From: an uncultured Muribaculaceae bacterium | GTDB lineage: Bacteria > Bacteroidota > Bacteroidia > Bacteroidales > Muribaculaceae | NCBI GenBank assembly: GCA_910586895.1 | Contig: CAJUIW010000007.1 | Location: 62,001 to 126,000, forward strand | DNA length: 64,000 bases | Reading direction: 5' to 3' | Shown: in pieces, positions 18,223-28,078 of the stretch | Position numbering within the stretch: position 1 is the first letter of the stretch | How the letters are laid out: the number at the start of each line of letters is the position of its first letter | Translations under genes and position numbers: made by a program | The notes under the pieces: generated by a model | Database searches by the model: none | Told to the model about the DNA's origin: nothing | The model's input: only the letters and a program-made list of their open reading frames with translations

Positions 18223-21200
18223 ATGGAACCCATTGATAACATTATAATAATTTCCTCTACTATAGAAAAGGATACGTGTTTCTACGGACTGGGCTTAGAG
18301 AGTGGTATTACTCTCATTCCACCAAAGTATGAGGATGTTAAATTTCCTATTGGAGATATTTTCATGTTCCGTCAAAATGGGAAATGGGGATTGATGTCCT
18401 TGAATGGAGATGTCTTATTAACTCCTGAGTATGACAATATTTTTTCGTGGAATGATAAATACATTGTTGTTGGTGAGGGAAAATCTTACCATTATAAATG
18501 CGGAGTTGTAGATTGGAATGGATGCTTAATAATTCCTATCGAATACGCAGCCATAGAACTTACCGCTTACTCGGTATTCAGGTGTTACATGGGTGCTGAG
18601 TTTGACTGGGGACGTGATCATCAAATGGATTTCCTCAAATATGATGGGAATTCATATCTGTGGAAAAATAACAGCAATGAAACGTTGGGTAAGCAACTAC
18701 AAATATGGCGTAATAATCAGCATGTTGCCAACTATAATGGCTGGCTAATACTTGATAACCAAATATTGCTCAATCCCGAATTGGAATCGCAGAAATGGGT
18801 TTCTGATAAAGACCTTAATTTTATCCAAGTTACGCCAGACGGTAACTTGATAACAAAAGATAAACGTGGGAAATATGGTCTGCGAGATTTATCTGGTAAA
18901 AGCATAGTTCTACAGATTTATGATGACATGAAGCTTATGCCATCAGGTATTGTAGTGCTTTACAATGGGAAGATAGGTATTGTCGGAACTAATGGTAACA
19001 GTATTCTTCCAACAGAATATCTGGAAATCAGAGACAATGTCATTGACGAATCAAATAAAGAGGAAATCAAAGGTGATTGGTCATGGGTTTGGAATATCAA
19101 AAACGGATTCGCATATCGGTATAGCAAAGACCATCCACTTGATACATCTAATCTTGAAACAATAATTGTTCGGTCAGATTTCTTCATTTCTGATGGGAGC
19201 ATCGCTTGTTGTAAAAAGGGAGAATCCCAATTCAACACTTTCATCACCCGAAATGGGGATGGTGAGAATATATTTAGCATTGAGAATGGATTTTTTCTTG
19301 AAGAAAATGCGGATAAAATCATACCCTTAACATCTGACGATTATCTAATCCAAAACGGAGATAAATTCAGGTTAGTCTCAACCAATGCAGATAGCAATAG
19401 CCTTTCATTAGAATTTGATGAGGCAAAGTATTATGGAGAAGGGATATTGTATTACCAAGTCGATGGACTTTGGGGAATAAAATTATTCTCACCAAAACTG
19501 TATGATACTTCATTATTCCGAATTGAAAAAGATATAGATATTGTGCCATCATATCTTTCGGCAAAGCCTGTGTATGGTATGATGGGAATGTTCATATATT
19601 TTGAGATTCAGAATACATATAAGAGTTATTCTGGTGAGGAAGGAATATGTAGCCAGCTTATCAAAACATCCGGAGAATGTCTTTTGGGTGGAAACCACCA
19701 ATACACCGGTTCTTTTAGTATACACGATTCTATTATCCTATGTCAAGTAGGTCAAAAGTTCGGATTTGTAGATTTTGATGATGAAACAATCATACCATTC
19801 AAATTCGATGAGATTGTCTTCCGTGGCAAAGGTAAACATGGTGGCTTCAATGTTAGGATTGGAGATTTTTGGGGCATCCTTAAACACAATGGAAAAGAAA
19901 GCCACATTAAATATTCAGAATTTATTCCCTTTAGGGATAAGTATGAAATAGTAATAGATGCGCTTACTGGGTTAAAAGGGGTGCTCAATACCGAAACTTG
20001 TGAAGAAGTTGTGCCTTGTCTCTATACTCATATCATTCTTGAAGAAAACCGTGCGATTGTAGCAAGAGGCGGATGCCCGGAAGATAATTGTATTGTCGAT
20101 TATCTTTATGCCAAATGGGGTTGCTATGACACATCAGGAAAGCTTATAGTCCCTGTTAGATATGACTACATCAAGATTGATGGTGAATATGTACTCGCTG
20201 GATATGATGGGGGATTCATGACCTATGGTCAAAACTTTTATTATAAAGAGTTTGGCGGCAAGTATGCTCTTTATAACTCTGTTGGGGAATTGTTAATTGA
20301 GGGTTTCTCTCAGTACAATTTAGGTGATAATATTTGGTCATTTTATTTTGGTGGTAAATGGAAGACATGGACTGAAGAGTATGGCTTTGATGAGTACTCC
20401 TTCGAGTATGTAGTTGGTAGATGGCTTCTTGTTACTCCAGACCTCAAAACAATATTACCGAGAGATCCTGGAGAACGATACCAAATTAAAAAAGGAACTA
20501 AAATATACTGGGCAAGAGAAGTTAACGAACACGACAAAAAAGTAATAAATCGTATCAACTTTCCCTTGAACCTTCTCGTTGAGCATGAGTTCCAAATTGA
20601 TAATGGCTGGATAATTGATAAAAGTGGGAAAGAAGCCATTAATATTACTACCGGGAAGCGAATTGCCGGGTATCGTGAGATTTATGCAATATCCGATTCA
20701 CTCCTTTATGTAATGGATGATGAGTATAATGTAGGTATCCTTGATAAGGATAATCAATTCGTAATCAAACCTCAATTCTACGCACTCACATATCCAGTGG
20801 GTAATCTGTTTATTGGAACCACCGAAAACGAAAAAGGAGAATTTACTATGTCTCTATATAATCTCTCCTCAAAAAATATCCTTGACGAGGGCATTGAATT
20901 ACGGGTTGAAGAATCACGTTCATCAATGGAACATATGTTCCGCAATCACATTCTGTTGCTGTATCACATCAATGAAGATGATGATGCTTATAGTGGCTAT
21001 GCCTTTGAGAATGGTACAGCATGGATTAAATCGGAAATTGCTGGAAAATTTAACCCAATGTGTGTTGGACAAGTGGGCAAATTCAATCATAAGCGTTATT
21101 GGTTCTCATATAATGATATGGAGCCTGAAGAGTCGTATTCTTACGATGATGACAACGATTATATGAGAGATTCATGGGATGCAATGACCGACGGCATGTA

Positions 21201-21252
21201 TGGAGATATGCCCGAAGGATTTGACGGAGACTATGATTTCTTAGGGAGATAG
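18223..21252 (+). CDS. Large WG-repeat protein (1009 aa)
   Basis: A long AT-rich protein without signal peptide, so probably cytoplasmic. It contains at least eight WG-type repeats of about 40-60 residues, for example QNGKWGLMSLNGDVLLTPEY (about 50), RGKYGLRDLSGK (about 215), KIGIVGTNGNSILPTEY (about 250), KFGFVDFDDETIIPFKF (about 510), FWGILKHNGK and NVGILDKDNQFVIKPQF (about 830). Such repeats make a beta-rich binding scaffold. The C-terminus is strongly acidic and ends in GFDGDYDFLGR. It lies 38 bases after the Doc gene and leads into further defence-type genes on the same strand. Its role is not known; binding or sensing is inference. Confidence 0.75.
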   Translation: MEPIDNIIIISSTIEKDTCFYGLGLESGITLIPPKYEDVKFPIGDIFMFRQNGKWGLMSLNGDVLLTPEYDNIFSWNDKYIVVGEGKSYHYKCGVVDWNGCLIIPIEYAAIELTAYSVFRCYMGAEFDWGRDHQMDFLKYDGNSYLWKNNSNETLGKQLQIWRNNQHVANYNGWLILDNQILLNPELESQKWVSDKDLNFIQVTPDGNLITKDKRGKYGLRDLSGKSIVLQIYDDMKLMPSGIVVLYNGKIGIVGTNGNSILPTEYLEIRDNVIDESNKEEIKGDWSWVWNIKNGFAYRYSKDHPLDTSNLETIIVRSDFFISDGSIACCKKGESQFNTFITRNGDGENIFSIENGFFLEENADKIIPLTSDDYLIQNGDKFRLVSTNADSNSLSLEFDEAKYYGEGILYYQVDGLWGIKLFSPKLYDTSLFRIEKDIDIVPSYLSAKPVYGMMGMFIYFEIQNTYKSYSGEEGICSQLIKTSGECLLGGNHQYTGSFSIHDSIILCQVGQKFGFVDFDDETIIPFKFDEIVFRGKGKHGGFNVRIGDFWGILKHNGKESHIKYSEFIPFRDKYEIVIDALTGLKGVLNTETCEEVVPCLYTHIILEENRAIVARGGCPEDNCIVDYLYAKWGCYDTSGKLIVPVRYDYIKIDGEYVLAGYDGGFMTYGQNFYYKEFGGKYALYNSVGELLIEGFSQYNLGDNIWSFYFGGKWKTWTEEYGFDEYSFEYVVGRWLLVTPDLKTILPRDPGERYQIKKGTKIYWAREVNEHDKKVINRINFPLNLLVEHEFQIDNGWIIDKSGKEAINITTGKRIAGYREIYAISDSLLYVMDDEYNVGILDKDNQFVIKPQFYALTYPVGNLFIGTTENEKGEFTMSLYNLSSKNILDEGIELRVEESRSSMEHMFRNHILLLYHINEDDDAYSGYAFENGTAWIKSEIAGKFNPMCVGQVGKFNHKRYWFSYNDMEPEESYSYDDDNDYMRDSWDAMTDGMYGDMPEGFDGDYDFLGR

Positions 21253-21318
21253 ATAATAATAGACTTTTTTGTTTACCTTATCAATCTATCGGCATTTATA
21301 TAAAAACGAAATACTAAA

Positions 21319-22853
21319 ATGAATCCGAAAATATACAAACCCGAAGAAAGAGTATCTCAAGAAGTCATTGACAAATTGAGGGAAGATGAGGAATATTTTG
21401 AGCAAATCCTCCCAAATGGAGCTGAAGGCGTTATAGGAGATGTCGCGATAATAACTCATCCGGACTACGAATATGGCTATTCGTACCTTATGGATAGGTC
21501 TGGCAACAAGCCGTTATTGGATTTCGGAGATTTCAAATACGACCAAAAAAGGCACAAGGAAATCTTTTTGAATGGCAAAACTCATCCAGATGGAAAAATT
21601 GTTTCAATGGGCCTTATTTCAAAAGACTCTCTTTCCATGGTAAACCCACCGACAAAGTCTTATATTATGGATATTGGGATGATTGCGGAAGTGGTTATGC
21701 CATTGATGATGATATGGTAACGAATGCTCACCCATTCGAAAGAATCTACGTTGGAGGCATTATTGATTACATGTGTCAATTCCTTGGAGAGGCGGACTTT
21801 GAAGGGTTTGAAGAATTTATTACCCACGATTTAATTTTAACCCACAAATTCAATCCTCAGTCTGAATACAATGACATCTGGTATGGAGATTGGGTCGATG
21901 ATGATTTTCCATCTTCTGACGAATGGGAGGAAGACCCATGGATTGAAGCTGGCAACAAAGGGGTCTATAGTGTCAAGCAGAGACGGCAGATCATCGCGAA
22001 TAATGTAGATAGAATCGAAGTTAAGGGTTCTGAAATATTCTTCTATGCGCATAAGATGGCACAACCGCAGAAATATTTCTCCCGCCATCCTAAAGATGAG
22101 GTCAACTTCTTTAATGAGGGGTATGATAAAATGCCACATTCCATTGAAGATTGGCGTCCGTCACTTATTAAGAGCCTGGATTATTTTGAAGAAGAACATG
22201 GAATAATTCGTGCCGGTTTTTACGCTGGTCAGGACATTTGCACTCTGATGTCGGACAATCGGCAGCTTCTGCTCAATTTATGCAGACGGAATTATTTCCA
22301 TCTTGAATCCGGAATTATTGAACAATGGGAGGACGAATACGAAGACATTGTACCCAAAACATTCTTTGACAAACTCTGGATAGCAAATGACGCACACCAT
22401 ATATATCGGGATATAACTTCAGTTGATGGGAAACTCAGTATATGGGGATCTTCGGTATATGTACTCGATAGAAGCCCATACTGGGGAATTCGATATGTAG
22501 AACTTCATGGCATTCAGAAACATCCCGAAAGAATGACTATCAAAGAACTCTTTGAACAGGATTTCTCTTACATTGAAGGTCTCATTCGATTGAAGCGAGT
22601 TCGAGTATCTCCAGATGTGCTCATTGCACTGAAAGATGTCACCGAATCTGCATACTCTACTCGTATAGATTCGCTTATTAAGTTTGTTGAGGATTGGGAA
22701 ACTGAAATTGAAGACTGGGAAAACGAAGAAAATGATCGTAGGTATTCTGAATATCGAGCCTTTCAGGAAGAGGAAGAAAGAAGATATTATGAAAACGAAG
22801 GATATCGAGATGCTTTTGACGGTGATCCTGATGCCGAATGGAATATTGACTGA
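21319..22853 (+). pseudogene. Unknown protein gene split by a -1 frameshift
   Basis: Two overlapping open frames (21319-21720 and 21714-22853) appear to be one gene of about 510 codons. The first frame reads sensibly to GKTHPDGK (near 21594), then degenerates. The second frame, read upstream of its own first ATG, is sensible from NCFNGPYFKRLSFHGKPTDK through YYGYWDDCGSGYAIDDD into the 379-residue second part. A run of five A at 21594-21598 sits at the junction; one more A would join the frames as GKNCFNGPYF. The cause may be mutation, phase variation, programmed slippage or an assembly error. The product has no motif that I recognise; it ends in the acidic tail AFDGDPDAEWNID. Confidence 0.7.
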
Positions 22854-22854
22854 T

Positions 22855-23907
22855 ATGTATAGGATTATAATCACAATATTGTTCGGAGTGTTCATTCCCA
22901 TATATACGTTTGCCGGTTACGATGGAAGATTGGCAGATGACCCACACCATACGTTTCCAAAATGGTTTTATCTTTTGCTGGTTGTTGGCTTATTTGCGCT
23001 CATTGGGAAATGGGTAAAATCCGGAACTCGCAAGAAAAACCGTCGCAGCACAACATCATCTTTATCCCCTAAGCCAATTTATAAGGATTCTGGTTGCTAT
23101 TGGACAACTTGCCCGGAATGCAATGGAATCGGATATGTAAAAGGGAAGCAATCATTTGCATATACTGTAAATTCATTTACAAGTTCTTTGGGTCGGGTTG
23201 TTTGTGATAAATGTAAGGGGTTCAGCCATGAACTTACTTCTGAAGCATTGGAACTTTATAAAAAATTAGCCATTGAAGAACAGAAAGAAGCAAAAGCATT
23301 AAGGGATAGACTCGAACAATCGCGAAAAGAAAAAGAGAAAATTGAAAAAGAACGCTCCGAAAAACTATATGAAGCAAAATGCAAAATATTACAAGAAGGG
23401 AGACGAGTATATGAAGCTCAATATTATCTTGATGAAATGGCTAAACTTCGGATTCGCCGTAAGAAAGTTCTAAGCGGAATCAGAGAGGTTTCTAAAACAC
23501 AACCTGTTTGTTCGGCCTGCAAAGGATTAGATAAGGATTGTCCTGTATGTCATGGTATTGGCCACACCATCAATGAAGAGTTAGCCAATTTGTACGAAGA
23601 ATGGCTTCAATATAGGGCTGAGAGCAAACAAATACATGATGATTATATGGCTTTATATGGAGAGATGTCTCTTCTAAGGCAGAATGATTCAATATCATCA
23701 TATATTTCAGCAATAGAAGTGCTTTCTGCTCTCCCTCAATCTGAAATTATTCGTAATAGGATCAGAGATTTGGTTAAAGACGAACCATTTTGCCTTCATT
23801 GTATGGCAAAGGGCTATTTGGAAGTAATGCAAGATACTGATGGAAAGGCATATGAAAGAATAGGCTGTCCAAAATGTAAAGGTCGTGGAAAATTATTTTA
23901 TGACTGA
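22855..23907 (+). CDS. Membrane-anchored zinc-ribbon protein with DnaJ-like CxxC repeats
   Basis: A 350-residue protein from the ATG at 22855, one base after the preceding stop; the frame is open further up but overlaps the neighbour. Two N-terminal hydrophobic helices (about 3-20 and 37-50) are followed by a basic stretch. Cys pairs of the DnaJ zinc-finger kind come next: CPECNGIGY (86-94), CDKCKGF (117-123), and later CSACKGLDKDCPVCHGIGH, CLHCMAKGYL and CPKCKGRGK. A charged coiled coil (about 130-220) separates the early and late clusters. It may act as a chaperone-like or structural membrane protein; no J-domain is present. It is cotranscribed with AbiH downstream. Confidence 0.7.
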   Translation: MYRIIITILFGVFIPIYTFAGYDGRLADDPHHTFPKWFYLLLVVGLFALIGKWVKSGTRKKNRRSTTSSLSPKPIYKDSGCYWTTCPECNGIGYVKGKQSFAYTVNSFTSSLGRVVCDKCKGFSHELTSEALELYKKLAIEEQKEAKALRDRLEQSRKEKEKIEKERSEKLYEAKCKILQEGRRVYEAQYYLDEMAKLRIRRKKVLSGIREVSKTQPVCSACKGLDKDCPVCHGIGHTINEELANLYEEWLQYRAESKQIHDDYMALYGEMSLLRQNDSISSYISAIEVLSALPQSEIIRNRIRDLVKDEPFCLHCMAKGYLEVMQDTDGKAYERIGCPKCKGRGKLFYD

Positions 23908-23927
23908 TTTTAGAATGTGAAATATCT

Positions 23928-24989
23928 ATGGATAACAATGAAATACAATTTGAGGCCAACCCTTTGTTTCCCAAAACAACACTCTTTTTGGGAAACGGGT
24001 TTGATTTGAGCCTTGGTCTCAAAACAAAATACACTGATTTTTTCTCTCATAAGGGCGAGAATGGAGAGAAGGATTTTTGGCCCACGCATGATGTAGTCAA
24101 TGAGACTGACCTTCTCTACAAAAGGCTCAATGGCCTTAGTTTTGCTTCTTCCAAAGACCCTTCTGATGATTATACTTGGTATGACCTTGAAGCAGAGTTC
24201 AAAGTACATGCAAAGAGAGAGTCTCCACAAGGAATAGAGAATATTTACATCTATAATTCTTCAATCGAAGCAGACGCTAAGTATTACGAAGAAATCAAGA
24301 ACGGCCTGTTAGAGTATCTACGCTATGAAGTTGGACGCTGGAGCAAGTTTGACCACATGAAAGCCAAAGGCTCACCTGCATACAATTTAATGTATCAGGT
24401 TTGCACCAAGGCTAAAGCCTATCCTAACATAATTACCTTCAACTATACTGATGTTGACGCATTGATGCACAAATGCGATGGGGATTTGCGTAAAATTGAA
24501 ATACCAACTGACAATATCAAGCATATACATGGGTCTCTGCTTGATGAACATATTATTCTTGGTATTAACGAAGATAAAGATGTTCCTAAGGAATATGACT
24601 TCCTTTTCAAGAGTTGGGATGACTATTATGAATCTCACGAGGTAATCGACACCTTGAAAAATTCTCAAATCATAATTTTCTTTGGTTTATCGTTTGGATC
24701 TATAGACAGTGTCTATTTTGTTGACTTTTTCAAATCTGTAATTCAAGGAAAGTACGACAAGAATAAGAAGCACATCCTTATCTGTACTTTTGATGAACGA
24801 TCAATGAGAGAAATATTTAGACAATTCTTCATAATGGGTATTTCTATTATGGAGTTGAAGGCTCACTGTGATTTCCACTTTATGATTACAAACCCGAAAG
24901 ATCCATTTCATCCACATAAATTCAATTCTGATAAAATTGCTTATTGGATACACGAATGGAACGATATAAGACTTGATATTCCAGATTAA
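23928..24989 (+). CDS. AbiH-family abortive infection protein
   Basis: A 353-residue protein with the AbiH N-terminal signature LFLGNGFDLSLGLKTKYTDFF (GNGFD at residues 22-26) and the later segments NIITFNYTDVD and HIHGSL that are typical of the family. AbiH was described in Lactococcus as a phage abortive infection factor; its biochemical action is not established. It is the last gene of the plus-strand operon that begins with the Doc toxin pair, which supports a defence role for the whole run. Confidence 0.85.
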   Translation: MDNNEIQFEANPLFPKTTLFLGNGFDLSLGLKTKYTDFFSHKGENGEKDFWPTHDVVNETDLLYKRLNGLSFASSKDPSDDYTWYDLEAEFKVHAKRESPQGIENIYIYNSSIEADAKYYEEIKNGLLEYLRYEVGRWSKFDHMKAKGSPAYNLMYQVCTKAKAYPNIITFNYTDVDALMHKCDGDLRKIEIPTDNIKHIHGSLLDEHIILGINEDKDVPKEYDFLFKSWDDYYESHEVIDTLKNSQIIIFFGLSFGSIDSVYFVDFFKSVIQGKYDKNKKHILICTFDERSMREIFRQFFIMGISIMELKAHCDFHFMITNPKDPFHPHKFNSDKIAYWIHEWNDIRLDIPD

Positions 24990-25217
24990 GGTAATATATA
25001 AGTTACGCTCAGGTACTGAAAATTCATCATTTGACCCGATTGAATGACCTTATGCAGAGTCATTTTCCTGCTAAATTCTTCTAAATTCAATCATTAAATG
25101 ATTTTTATGTCCAAAGATTGTGATTTAGCAATCGTGGAGATATATTTTTTTGTCCATTTTATTTTGTGGCTACAAGTGTTGGTTACCTTATGGCAGAAAA
25201 CTAATTGATAGATTATT

Positions 25218-25373
25218 ATGGACGAGAATAAGAATAATTGCTCCGGCAAAATTTTTGAAAAGAGTTTTGCTGAGTGAAGACTGGGATACAAGGCGTGGAT
25301 GATTAAGCACCCACGTGAGTATTGTCCCACCTTTGTTGACAAACTCGAAATCATCCACGCAATTGACGACTAG
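25218..25373 (+). pseudogene. Decayed remnant of a second Doc toxin gene
   Basis: The frame at 25299-25373 reads MIKHPREYCPTFVDKL followed directly by EIIHAIDD and a stop. The intact Doc gene at 17735 has YYPTFVDKL at residues 52-60 and ends DIIHAIDG, so the fragment joins the two ends of a Doc gene with the middle (including the HxFx(D/E)xNKR motif) deleted. The frame upstream, from ATG 25218, contains a TGA at 25275. The remnant is not functional. Its presence at the far end of the operon suggests duplication or recombination around the block. Confidence 0.6.
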
Positions 25374-25411
25374 CCTATAGGCATTGGCGGCTGATAAAAC
25401 GTCACATTGTA

Positions 25412-26026
25412 TCAGAGAGACGAGAGATTCTGCTGTAATATGTCAAGGAAGCGGGCGGCGTGTGCGCCATCCATTTGGGTGTGGTGAAATTGAAATGAGA
25501 CGGTAAGGGTGGTTTTGAACAGGCGTTTTCGGTATCTGCCCCATATCATGAACGGATTGTTGAAGATGCTGCTGTACATTCCCACTGCTCCATCGATATC
25601 GTATTGTGCGAGTGCGGAGGTGCCGATTACCATGCTGTCGGGCAAATCGTGGTTTTCGCAGCTTTCAGCCACTTGTCGGGTAAGACGGAGATATTCGGAA
25701 TTGAATATTGCCAAATCATTGGAGAACGGCACATCGCATGAACTTACTTCGCCATGACTGTTTGCCACTATAGTATTGACGGCGAGAGTGTCATATTTAA
25801 AGAGTTTGCCATTGACCGGGAGCATCCGAAATTCCTTTACCTGCGAGGCGGCACGTCCGATGCACCAGCACATCAGCATATTGAATTTCAGTCCACGCCT
25901 GCGGCTTACTTTCAATAATCGGGTGACATCAAGCGTCTTGAAGAACGTCACCATTGGCATCGGAGCGTTCATCCACATTTCGAAGGCGTAGGCTCGCGTT
26001 GTTTCCTTTGGGTTTACTTCTTTCAT
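25412..26026 (-). CDS. Chloramphenicol acetyltransferase-like protein
   Basis: A 204-residue CatA-type acyltransferase. The catalytic motif HHTQMDG (residues 181-187) matches HHxxxDG, with the first His as the catalytic base. The segment NNPFMIWGRYRKR lies before it, as in CAT proteins. The CAT family also includes many chromosomal enzymes without known antibiotic substrate, so resistance should not be assumed. I chose ATG 26026 over 26047 because it begins the conserved region. The AraC regulator gene lies just upstream on the same strand. Confidence 0.8.
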   Translation of the reverse strand: MKEVNPKETTRAYAFEMWMNAPMPMVTFFKTLDVTRLLKVSRRRGLKFNMLMCWCIGRAASQVKEFRMLPVNGKLFKYDTLAVNTIVANSHGEVSSCDVPFSNDLAIFNSEYLRLTRQVAESCENHDLPDSMVIGTSALAQYDIDGAVGMYSSIFNNPFMIWGRYRKRLFKTTLTVSFQFHHTQMDGAHAARFLDILQQNLSSL

Positions 26027-26081
26027 TTTTTGCGACGAAGTTAGCACAGTGTCGCTGCCTCCGATAGAAGAAAAGGGACAT

Positions 26082-26876
26082 TCAGAACGGTGAGGTAAAC
26101 AAATCGGAATACACCGGTTGTGTTTTCAGCAATTCTGCAGGGGTAGTGCCTGAATAACGACGGCACTCACGGATAAAATGTGACTGGTCGGCGTATCCGC
26201 ATGAATAGGCAATGTCGGCAAAATCACGGTTGCCATTCTGCATGAGCCATAGCGATTTCTGAAACCGGACGACATTGGAATATTCCTTTGGCTTCATCCC
26301 TACGGCATTGAAAAACACCCGCTCAAACTGCTTCCGGCTCAGGCAAGCGAGTTGTGCCATATTCTTCACGCTGATGGAATTGTCAATGAATAGATGCTTC
26401 AGCGAAGCGCCAACTCTGTTGAAATTATAGATTGCCGATTCTTCCAATCTTGACAATAGCCATTTCTCAATCATCTTGATAGCATCTTGTGAATCATCAG
26501 CATTAAGCACATCATCGGCAAGTATATTCAGGCTTTTGTCACCAAGTGAATAGCCGTCAATCTCCTGATTGTAGAATGCCGATACCGGAATATTGAACAT
26601 AGTGCCGATGGCATGAGGATAGAACACTACAACGATAGTTTCGACATCGCCCGATGATTGAATTCTTGCCGGAAAATTGACCTGACCGCTTATCGAAAAT
26701 CTTGCTTGTTCAGCCTCAAATTCTGGAATATAAAACCGTGTCAGACGATGAAAAATCAGCTGCGGGCATCCGATTGGAAAGGTCAGAACATCCTGCGTTT
26801 CATTAGTCCTCAGAATCCAATAGTAGCGGATAAATGGCTGTAGCCTCCTGCAAGGAGAATAAATGATGAAAGACAT
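26082..26876 (-). CDS. AraC-family transcriptional regulator
   Basis: A 264-residue regulator. The N-terminal domain (MSFIIYSPCRRLQPFIRYYWIL) is of the type often found in front of AraC domains in Bacteroidetes. The C-terminal two helix-turn-helix units cover about 165-255: SVKNMAQLACLSRKQFERVF, GMKPKEYSNVVRF, and FADIAYSCGYADQSHFIRECRRYSGTTPAELL in approximate order. It is 24 bases behind the three-gene cassette and 55 bases ahead of the CAT-like gene, and probably regulates one of them. Confidence 0.88.
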   Translation of the reverse strand: MSFIIYSPCRRLQPFIRYYWILRTNETQDVLTFPIGCPQLIFHRLTRFYIPEFEAEQARFSISGQVNFPARIQSSGDVETIVVVFYPHAIGTMFNIPVSAFYNQEIDGYSLGDKSLNILADDVLNADDSQDAIKMIEKWLLSRLEESAIYNFNRVGASLKHLFIDNSISVKNMAQLACLSRKQFERVFFNAVGMKPKEYSNVVRFQKSLWLMQNGNRDFADIAYSCGYADQSHFIRECRRYSGTTPAELLKTQPVYSDLFTSPF

Positions 26877-26900
26877 AGATACAAAGCGTCAGATGCATCG

Positions 26901-27326
26901 TTACCGATATTGGTTTTTGTTCACATTGATATAAAGCAGGTCGTCGTGGTCGGTGATGCTGTACAGCTCCTGACAGTCGGTTGTCATGAGATAAAACTCA
27001 TCAAGACCGTCGCAATCACCGATAAAAGTGTAAATGTCAGACATGCGACCTTTGAATACCACGAAATCCGTATTCCAGTAATCGATAATGAAATAGAGGA
27101 TTGTGTCCTGCTCTATGACTTCATGCAGATGCCAATAAGGGTCCTCCATGTTGCAATCGATACTGTCCGGAACATACTTGAAGCTCAGCCATAACGCACG
27201 CGGATCGCCAATGACGAACGTGTCATATAGCTTTTGCAATAGTTTCTCCTTTTCACTCCCTTCTATTTTTTGAAGAGGAAGATTATTATCACGAACGGTT
27301 CGGGCTATTTCGTCATAATCGAACAT
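26901..27326 (-). CDS. Small protein resembling the DUF6756 family
   Basis: A 141-residue cytoplasmic protein. The stretch ILYFIIDYWNTDFVVFKGRM, then IGDCDGLDEFYLMTTD and HDDLLYINV is the pattern I associate with DUF6756, a family often seen in immunity-gene clusters; this assignment is from memory. No catalytic residues can be named. It is the last gene of a three-gene minus-strand run and is separated from the next by 23 bases. Confidence 0.5.
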   Translation of the reverse strand: MFDYDEIARTVRDNNLPLQKIEGSEKEKLLQKLYDTFVIGDPRALWLSFKYVPDSIDCNMEDPYWHLHEVIEQDTILYFIIDYWNTDFVVFKGRMSDIYTFIGDCDGLDEFYLMTTDCQELYSITDHDDLLYINVNKNQYR

Positions 27327-27349
27327 AGTGTTTCAGACATTAAAACCTG

Positions 27350-28069
27350 TCATGGGAGTTTTACTATTATTTCATCAAACGGTTGCGGCCGGCCGATACT
27401 CACTCGGAATCTGTCGCCGTCCCAACCGGTTTTGTTGATGGCTGACTTACGATTGTCGGCGCAACGGGGCAGATCCTCATCCCATTTCGATGCGACTACC
27501 TCGCCTAAGGCTGTGCTGACAATCTCCACTTTCAAGGCATCGCCTATCTTCTGGCCGAAGCAGTTATATACCAGAGCACGGTGTTTTCTGTCGCGACTTA
27601 GTTTGGAGTAGCGTTGGAGCAGGATTTTCTTCTCAAATCCGCAGGCATGCAGATTTTGCATAATCTCACCGCGCCGTTGTGTTAGACGATTCTTGCCACC
27701 ATTTATTTCATCTATCTCGGTCAAGATATCAAGCACCAGCTTGGTGACATACTCCACGAACCCCTCGCCAAACTCTTTGAACTTATAAAGCCGGAGGGAC
27801 GTGTCACGGTCTAAATCGTAGGTTGACACATTGAAAACACATTTCCAGTTCTTATAGCCCGGAGTCACATTTTGTCGCTCGACATTTGCGCAGATGGTGA
27901 GCCGCCCGTTGCCGTCAAGGTCTATCGGCGACAGTTCCTGAAGGATAACCTGACATAAGCCGTATGTGGCTACATACAGATGTGCCACATCGCAATGATT
28001 GGATTCTTCCTTGATGCGTCGTGCTATAATATCATCGTCCTCGAAGGAGAGCATTTGCAGTTTTGCCAT
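27350..28069 (-). CDS. Hypothetical protein (239 aa)
   Basis: A cytoplasmic protein with no family that I recognise. It has an N-terminal alpha/beta region with a conserved-looking core (NWKCVFNVSTYDLDRD), a helical middle (EFGEGFVEYVTKLVLDILTEID), and a basic C-terminal part. It lies nine bases after the Sel1-repeat gene and is cotranscribed with it. Confidence 0.5.
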   Translation of the reverse strand: MAKLQMLSFEDDDIIARRIKEESNHCDVAHLYVATYGLCQVILQELSPIDLDGNGRLTICANVERQNVTPGYKNWKCVFNVSTYDLDRDTSLRLYKFKEFGEGFVEYVTKLVLDILTEIDEINGGKNRLTQRRGEIMQNLHACGFEKKILLQRYSKLSRDRKHRALVYNCFGQKIGDALKVEIVSTALGEVVASKWDEDLPRCADNRKSAINKTGWDGDRFRVSIGRPQPFDEIIVKLP

Positions 28070-28078
28070 AGCTTATTC

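Noticed and set aside
25412..26026. Call of a chloramphenicol resistance gene
   Set aside because: The catalytic motif is present, but many CAT-fold proteins have other substrates and nothing else here points to resistance.
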